Source: Diphasiastrum complanatum (taxonomy: Eukaryota > Streptophyta > Lycopodiopsida > Lycopodiales > Lycopodiaceae). Taken from it: 64,000 bases of DNA. The notes under the pieces were generated by a model. That model had not been told where the DNA came from. It saw nothing but the letters and a program-made list of their open reading frames with translations, and did no database searches. A program made the translations under genes and the position numbers. Shown piece by piece: positions 59,101-64,000 of the stretch (within the stretch, counting starts at the first letter, position 1; each line of letters starts with the position of its first letter). The stretch is taken from NCBI GenBank assembly GCA_029204225.1, contig CM055104.1, positions 51,764,294 to 51,828,293 of the forward strand, in the 5' to 3' direction.

Positions 59101-59689
59101 ACAGTTGAAGTCTTTTTCTTTTTTCTCTTACTTTTCTCTCAATCTTTCTTTCTCTCTCTTTTTTTATTTTTGTTTTTTTTATATATATATTTTTCTTCTG
59201 TGCCTTACCCATTGGGCGATGGAGTCACTCCCCACCCCACTGCACTGTTTCTGTTCTCACTTTTTTCTCTCTTACCCTCTCTTTTATGCTTCTGATCAAA
59301 CACTCATGCCCATAGGAGAAAATATGTAATGCCCTATGCAGCTCAGAGAATATGCAAAATGCAGGGGTATGGATGCGTGATCCAACGGTCTTGCAATCAA
59401 ATGACCAAGCACATTGTGCCTACATGATGCAATGCAGCATGAGTGAATGGAGTCAAGTCAACTGAGATATATGTAGATCACCGTTTATAGTGTCTATGAA
59501 TCTCACATGTAGCAATAACGAATCCCATACTGAAATAAAAAAAATTTTAGTGGTATTTTAAAACAAGATAGAATGTTTGACCAAAAAATAAAGAAAATAT
59601 AACAAAACCAGATCGGCAAAGTAAAGTCAAACTTACCACCCCCCGAGACTCCCATGTGAAATCAGGGATAAGGGTGTATTGCTGTCACC
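56160..59689. other. Largely unassigned, LTR-like DNA
   Basis: No coding region supported. The stretch 56160-56700 is GC-richer, with GGCGG/CCGCC words. Diverged repeats GGACGGGCTGGGACCAATTCTA and GGGTGGGCTGGGACCCAATTCTA lie at about 58110 and 58236. A pyrimidine-rich tract with (TA)n lies at 59110-59200. Given gypsy DNA on both sides, this may be LTR sequence of one of them, but no TG...CA ends, primer-binding site or polypurine tract were fixed. Confidence 0.4.
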
Positions 59690-60471
59690 TTACCACATCT
59701 ATCCAACATCCACCTTGTTGTCTGGGTATTCACCATGCACGTTAACCCTAAATTGCACTTCAATACTTTTTGTCCCATTTCTGTTTGGCATATTCGGTCG
59801 TTCGTGTATATGATAGGTGGCCAAAAGATCTAGGTCATCATTTGGTTCAAGGAAATATCCTAGCACCATGTTTTCTTCATGCTCGGATTCTTCATTACTG
59901 ATGTAGTTGGGTAGTTCTTTGTCCCAAAGGAACGAATCATATGGTGTTCAAGTACTATCCTGTATAAAATTATCAAAGTTTACCACCATATGGTCATCTA
60001 TTGTTTCTTTTTTATATTTGAATAAGCGTTGGATATCAAATGATTCCTGATCAAATGCATCAGGTGGGAGTTCATGATTCTTGCCGTTTTCCTGCTTTGT
60101 TACACAACAACCTATGGATCTAGTTTTAGAGGGATAATCTATGGGGGTTGTCCATACTATGTCATGTACTTCTGCATAGTCTAAGTTGCTTCACTATCCT
60201 CGTCAAGAGGCATAGCTTGGTCATGTTAATTAACAACAGATGCGAACGCTATCAGCTTCTCAGACTTAGTGGACTTTCCAAGACTCTCCTGCCGATCACA
60301 CTCTTCCATCCACTCTTTCCTAGGTGGGTCTGTCTGTAACTCGCTCTGGGTTAGCATCAATACTCTCGTCCTAGTCCCTTCGGGGATGAGTGTTCCTATT
60401 GAGTTGCGTGGGGGTCTTTTGTCATTGGTCTTGTCTTGTCTATTCTGAGGAGGTCATTTAAGCTTTTTGAT
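59690..60471 (-). pseudogene. Gypsy copy 3: linker before reverse transcriptase
   Basis: The minus strand reads a long acidic trace with few stops: D-Y-A-E-V-H-D-I-V-W, F-D-N-F-I-Q-D-S-T, E-E-S-E-H-E-E-N-M-V-L-G-Y and V-N-V-H-G-E-Y-P-D-N-K-V-D-V-G. As in the other copies, it follows protease and should lead into RT. It fades at about 59690 and no RT is seen. Confidence 0.55.
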
Positions 60472-61725
60472 CTATGAATCTTCAGTCTTTCTATTCAAAA
60501 TTTCACGATTGACTAGCCCATAGCTACATAGATCTAACTCATCCCTCCGTTCATGACTTTGTATGCTTGTAACCTTTGGCCTTTCGCCCACATTTTCTTT
60601 TTTTGTAAGATCATGCATCTGAATCTTACTCTTCGTAGTCCTAAAAGACAATCGCCTCTTGACAGCTTTTCTTCTGAGTACAACCCTATTGGTTCTGATC
60701 AGTTTCAAGGGATATGACCTTGTACTACCTTCTGAGAGAGTCATTTCTTGTACCCCTAATACTGACCTAAAATCTGGTTCATCTTTACTGGTAGTAAATT
60801 CAGAATCATCCTCACTACTAGATACTTCCTCCCAGTCAGATGGAGGTATGAGTGCTCTTTTTGACTGAGGCACCTCGGGATAACCGTCAACTACCATTCG
60901 TTCTTTACCCCTTCCAAAAATCAATACTCTTGCGGGAATGTTGATTGTGCAATTGTTAAGCCTAAGCCATGGCCGTCCTAGTAGTAGAGAGTACCCTCGG
61001 TTCCCGGCGTACATCCTCATAACGTAAAAGTCCACTTGAATGGTCTTGCTAGCCATGGTAATGGGTACATTCTTAAGCTCGCCCTCTGGTTTGATCACCG
61101 AGTCGTTGGCTAACGTTAGGGCTATCAAGGTAGCGGGTTCTAGAGTAAAACCAAGGCAGTCTGAAAGTTCTAGACTTATGATATTAACTGCCGACCCTGC
61201 ATCAACTATGGCCCCTGAAATGACTAGGCCATCTATGAGCACATCTACTTTAGGGCAGTAGCGATCTAACAAATCCGCATCTACTTTCCCTATCGTAGGT
61301 GGCTCCAGTGTTCTGGTCATGGGTGGTCTCATCAGTCGTTTGACCGTGCGTTTAATAGTGGTTGAAAATTGTACTAGTTGCCAGAGCCCTATTTCCAATT
61401 TTAGATTCTCTAGGGCTTGACCTAGGTCAATATTCCCTCTCTTCAGATTTAGGTCTATATCCTTCCTAGACCTGCGGTTTCTGGTCATAGTCCTCTTAGT
61501 TTCTAGGCCGATTTTCTCTTTTCTCGGTCCTAGGAATCTGGGGTGTCTACGCCCTTCCAAGACACTAACCTCACCTTGCTCTTTAGGCAGTGGATCCTCG
61601 TAGATGGGTGTAGGTTCGAATATCGGCTTCTCAATGACCATTGGGTTATCTACCTCCGGTGGTGGTTTTGGTGTAGGCTTGGGTTTCCTGGGAGGTAGCT
61701 TCGTCTGGAGGTTAATCTGGGCCAC
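60472..61725 (-). pseudogene. Gypsy copy 3: protease (417-codon open frame)
   Basis: The minus-strand frame begins with a Pro/Lys-rich gag tail (residues 1-60) and a basic stretch. The retropepsin domain runs from about residue 165: A-I-V-D-A-G-S-A-V-N-I-I (catalytic Asp with Ala in place of Ser/Thr) to L-L-L-G-R-P-W-L-R. An acidic tail follows. The frame is unbroken over 417 codons. DAGS at the active loop occurs in some gypsy families, so activity cannot be judged. Confidence 0.8.
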
Positions 61726-61847
61726 TACTAAACCTCTTTCCTGCTCATGAGTTCCTCTAGCGTCTCCATGACGATGAAGTTCACGGGTGGCCGGTCATCT
61801 TCTATGCATGCCTTCCCTTTATCTACCTGGCTAATCTTGGGTTCCCG

Positions 61848-63094
61848 CTATATGTACTGAGGTGGCCTAGATGGCCCCGCTGTTCTGTCCTCATGGGGTC
61901 TATGGTTCACTGGCCCAGGCATCCTATTCCCAGTGTTTAATGCGTCTCTACGTACCCAACATCTATCTTCCAAGTGTCCAGGCCTCTTGCAGTACCCGCA
62001 CACTTGGTTGGGACAGTTTCGATCTAAATGATTCCCTCTATAGTGTCTACACACTAAGGGGTTCATTCCTTCTATGGGGTGCCTCTGACCCATCAATTTT
62101 GGTGTCATTTGAGAAAGTTTACATCTGCTGCTAAGGTCTGCATATTCTCACTCATCACGTCCATGTATCCCTTTAGCATGGCTCGCATATCCCCTAGTTC
62201 TATGTTAGAGCCTGTGCTCTCATAGCCTCTATCGGGCATCTGTGCTTGGGGCCTTCGTGCATTTTGTGTTTGCACATTCATGCCTTGTCTAGGTTCAATA
62301 GCCTATATGGGACGGGGTTCCACTATGGAGTGTGCTCCTATAGCTGCGATTGGGCCTCCTCTCCACGTTTCTGGGCTTAAGTTCAAGCTGTTCACTGCTT
62401 GTGATAGGTGAGATGCATGGGCAACCGCAATCTGTGCCTCTTCTACCGCGATTGCCTTCGCTACTGCCTCAGCCAACATCTGGGGGTTACTCTAACGTAC
62501 AATCATTTGTATGTCATTCTTGAGCCCTCGCAGAAAGAAGGTCAGTAGTAATAGGGGTGGCAGTAACATAGTGGGTTCCACTCGGCGTGATAACTCTGTC
62601 AAACGACGCCAATATTGTCATATGATTTTGTTACTCTCTTGTTGTAGGGAAGTCAGTGTGAACAGTAGGCCATCAGCCATTCGGTGGGGCGCGTACTCAA
62701 TTAAAAACAGTCTAGGGAACTCCTCAATGGTGTGAATTGAGCCTTTTTGCAGACTATGATACCAGTGCCTAGCCGTTCCAGACAAAGTGGTGGCGAAAGA
62801 CATCATTTCATGATGTGGGTTTGCTATGGCATTGGTAAAGCAGGTGGTCCAAAAAGCATCAATATGCTCTTCGGCACTTTCATACGGTGCTCCATGAAAC
62901 TCAGGAGTAGATCCACTAAGCTTCAATAGTCCTCCTGTCTCCGAGCGTACTACAATTGGTTTAGTCAAACGTCTTGCCATTCTGGTGGCAATAGGTTTTG
63001 TAGCAGCAGGTGTTACGTTCACTAACAGTGGTTCTGTAGCGTCGGTTGGCTCAAGTTCTTGTAGTTCTTCTATAGGTTCCAACGTATCATCCAA
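61848..63094 (-). pseudogene. Gypsy copy 3: gag capsid and zinc knuckles
   Basis: Minus-strand capsid core from 63094 (F-H-G-A-P-Y-E-S-A-E-E-H-I-D-A-F, L-S-G-T-A-R-H-W-Y-H-S-L). A long spacer follows, then knuckles at 62108-61848: a damaged one (C-R-H-Y-R-G-N-H, second Cys to Tyr) and a canonical C-G-Y-C-K-R-P-G-H-L-E-D-R-C. Stops occur near 62618 and 62490. It is more diverged from copies 1 and 2 than they are from each other. Confidence 0.8.
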
Positions 63095-63342
63095 GTCTAT
63101 TATAGGTGGGTGAGACTCATCATCTAAGGCTGGTGGGATAAGAAACCCACGATTGCTTCTTCTAAGCCCTAAATGCTCTCTCTAGGGATTTGAAGTCTCT
63201 CCGTGCGGTGCTCTCTTAGACCTAGGTTTCCTTGGTATACCTATGATGTCTTGTCTAGGGTGACACTAATGATTGCTGCATAAAAGGTTTCTTACTTATG
63301 GATAGCAATCAATTGTCGTTGCACATGCGTTTTGTGATTTTT

Positions 63343-63582
63343 TCACGTTATCCCATAGGTCATCCATCCTTCGTCCACTAATACTGCATATGACCTAACT
63401 AACTCTACTTGGTCATTTTTCTGCTCAATCCTAATCCAACCATACCCATGTACAGTTTTTCTTGGTTCTTTGTACCAGGTGCCGTCTCTACGAGATGCTA
63501 GGGTTGGTGGGTTGTAGGGTAATGACTTTCGACTCAGGGCTCTGGTTTTCACTTTCACCCTAGGTTTCATACAAAACCCCAT
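63343..63582 (-). pseudogene. Gypsy copy 3: possible gag N-terminal region
   Basis: A 79-codon minus-strand frame (M-G-F-C-M-K-P-R-V-K-V-K to D-E-G-W-M-T-Y-G-I-T) with basic composition lies 5' of the capsid. I do not recognise it. Position makes it a gag leader peptide or untranslated DNA. Confidence 0.35.
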
Positions 63583-64000
63583 TCTATGACCTGTCCCGTC
63601 ACTCTATGAAAGATTTTTAGTAGTACTTGGCATCACAGCCTAAAACTCCCTGCTGTGAAAATTGTATGTAGTCTCCAGTCCAAACTGTATTCCAAACTGT
63701 TGGAAGTAGAATGGCATTGGCGAAGCTGGATCATGTGCAGCTAGGGTTGGATTGTGAACTCATGTGTGACAAGGCCCTAGAACGTATGTTTTAGGTGTGG
63801 GATCAGCACACATCACTGTGTGATGCTAACCACTTCGCCCTGTGATCAACGTGGTACTAGCCGCTTGTAAGTTAATGTTAGCTTGTGGCTGACGGTTTAG
63901 ATACTGGAATTGTTTTCAAGACATGCAATCTAGGACCTACGAAACTTGTAGACTTCTGGTAGTATGACAACTAGTTCTTTGCAGAACAATGATATGGATA
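63583..64000. other. Right edge: leader or LTR of gypsy copy 3 (unresolved)
   Basis: No coding signal. It should hold the 5' leader and perhaps the inner LTR end of copy 3, but no TGGCGCC- or TGGTATC-type primer-binding site was found before the window ends. Confidence 0.35.

Overview
This window is nuclear DNA of a seed plant, most likely an angiosperm, though the species cannot be told from the sequence. The evidence is a spliced nuclear gene for a pentatricopeptide-repeat (PPR) protein with a plastid-type N-terminus, a class B heat stress transcription factor with the family's conserved intron position, plant-type Ty1/copia and Ty3/gypsy LTR retrotransposon remains, and long CT/GA and GT microsatellites. 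No bacterial operon, rRNA, functional tRNA gene or CRISPR array was seen.

Only two host genes are well supported. The first is a PPR gene on the minus strand (about 9738 down to 907). Four exons are placed by splice sites whose phases agree, and by a strict 35-residue PPR period that runs unbroken through every junction. Its introns are large (506, 1284 and 5844 bp) and hold repeats and transposon debris. Its last exon is unresolved. The second is an HSFB4-like heat stress factor on the plus strand (37755-39292, one intron, 411 residues). Short upstream ORFs and heat-shock-element-like motifs lie in front of it.

The rest is mostly decayed retrotransposon. From left to right: a gypsy integrase scrap inside PPR intron 3 (about 5.85-6.34 kb); an LTR with a primer-binding site on the minus strand (about 11.75-12.4 kb); gypsy copy 1 gag-protease on the minus strand (12.5-14.8 kb); a gypsy pol on the plus strand (15.5-17.9 kb); copia family A gag/protease on the minus strand (17.9-19.2 kb); copia family B pol plus LTR on the plus strand (19.2-22.2 kb); an unrecognised decayed minus-strand coding region (22.2-23.1 kb); a foldback (25.6-25.9 kb); a complete copia family A 3' LTR with polypurine tract and an unknown 208-codon ORF in the env position (27.5-29.1 kb); and gypsy copy 2 gag-protease (29.2-32.5 kb). 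After the HSF gene come a tRNA-derived SINE-like element (40.6 kb), a copia family A LTR, primer-binding site and leader (41.2-43.1 kb) fused to a gypsy integrase end (43.2-43.7 kb), a minisatellite field (44.0-45.5 kb), a defective chromovirus with LTR (46.1-49.7 kb), another LTR with an unknown decayed ORF array (50.1-53.6 kb), a gypsy integrase/RNase H fragment (54.2-56.2 kb), and gypsy copy 3 gag-protease (59.7-63.6 kb).

The host genes do not form a pathway together. The fragments do relate to one another. Three gypsy copies each keep gag-protease and lose pol. One minisatellite family appears both 5' of gypsy gag copy 2 and 3' of a gypsy integrase end. Three separate pieces together cover much of one copia family. 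I found no clearly new biological system. The best leads are the env-position ORF of copia family A, the minisatellite tied to one gypsy family, the PPR gene with its odd 3' end, and the HSF leader.
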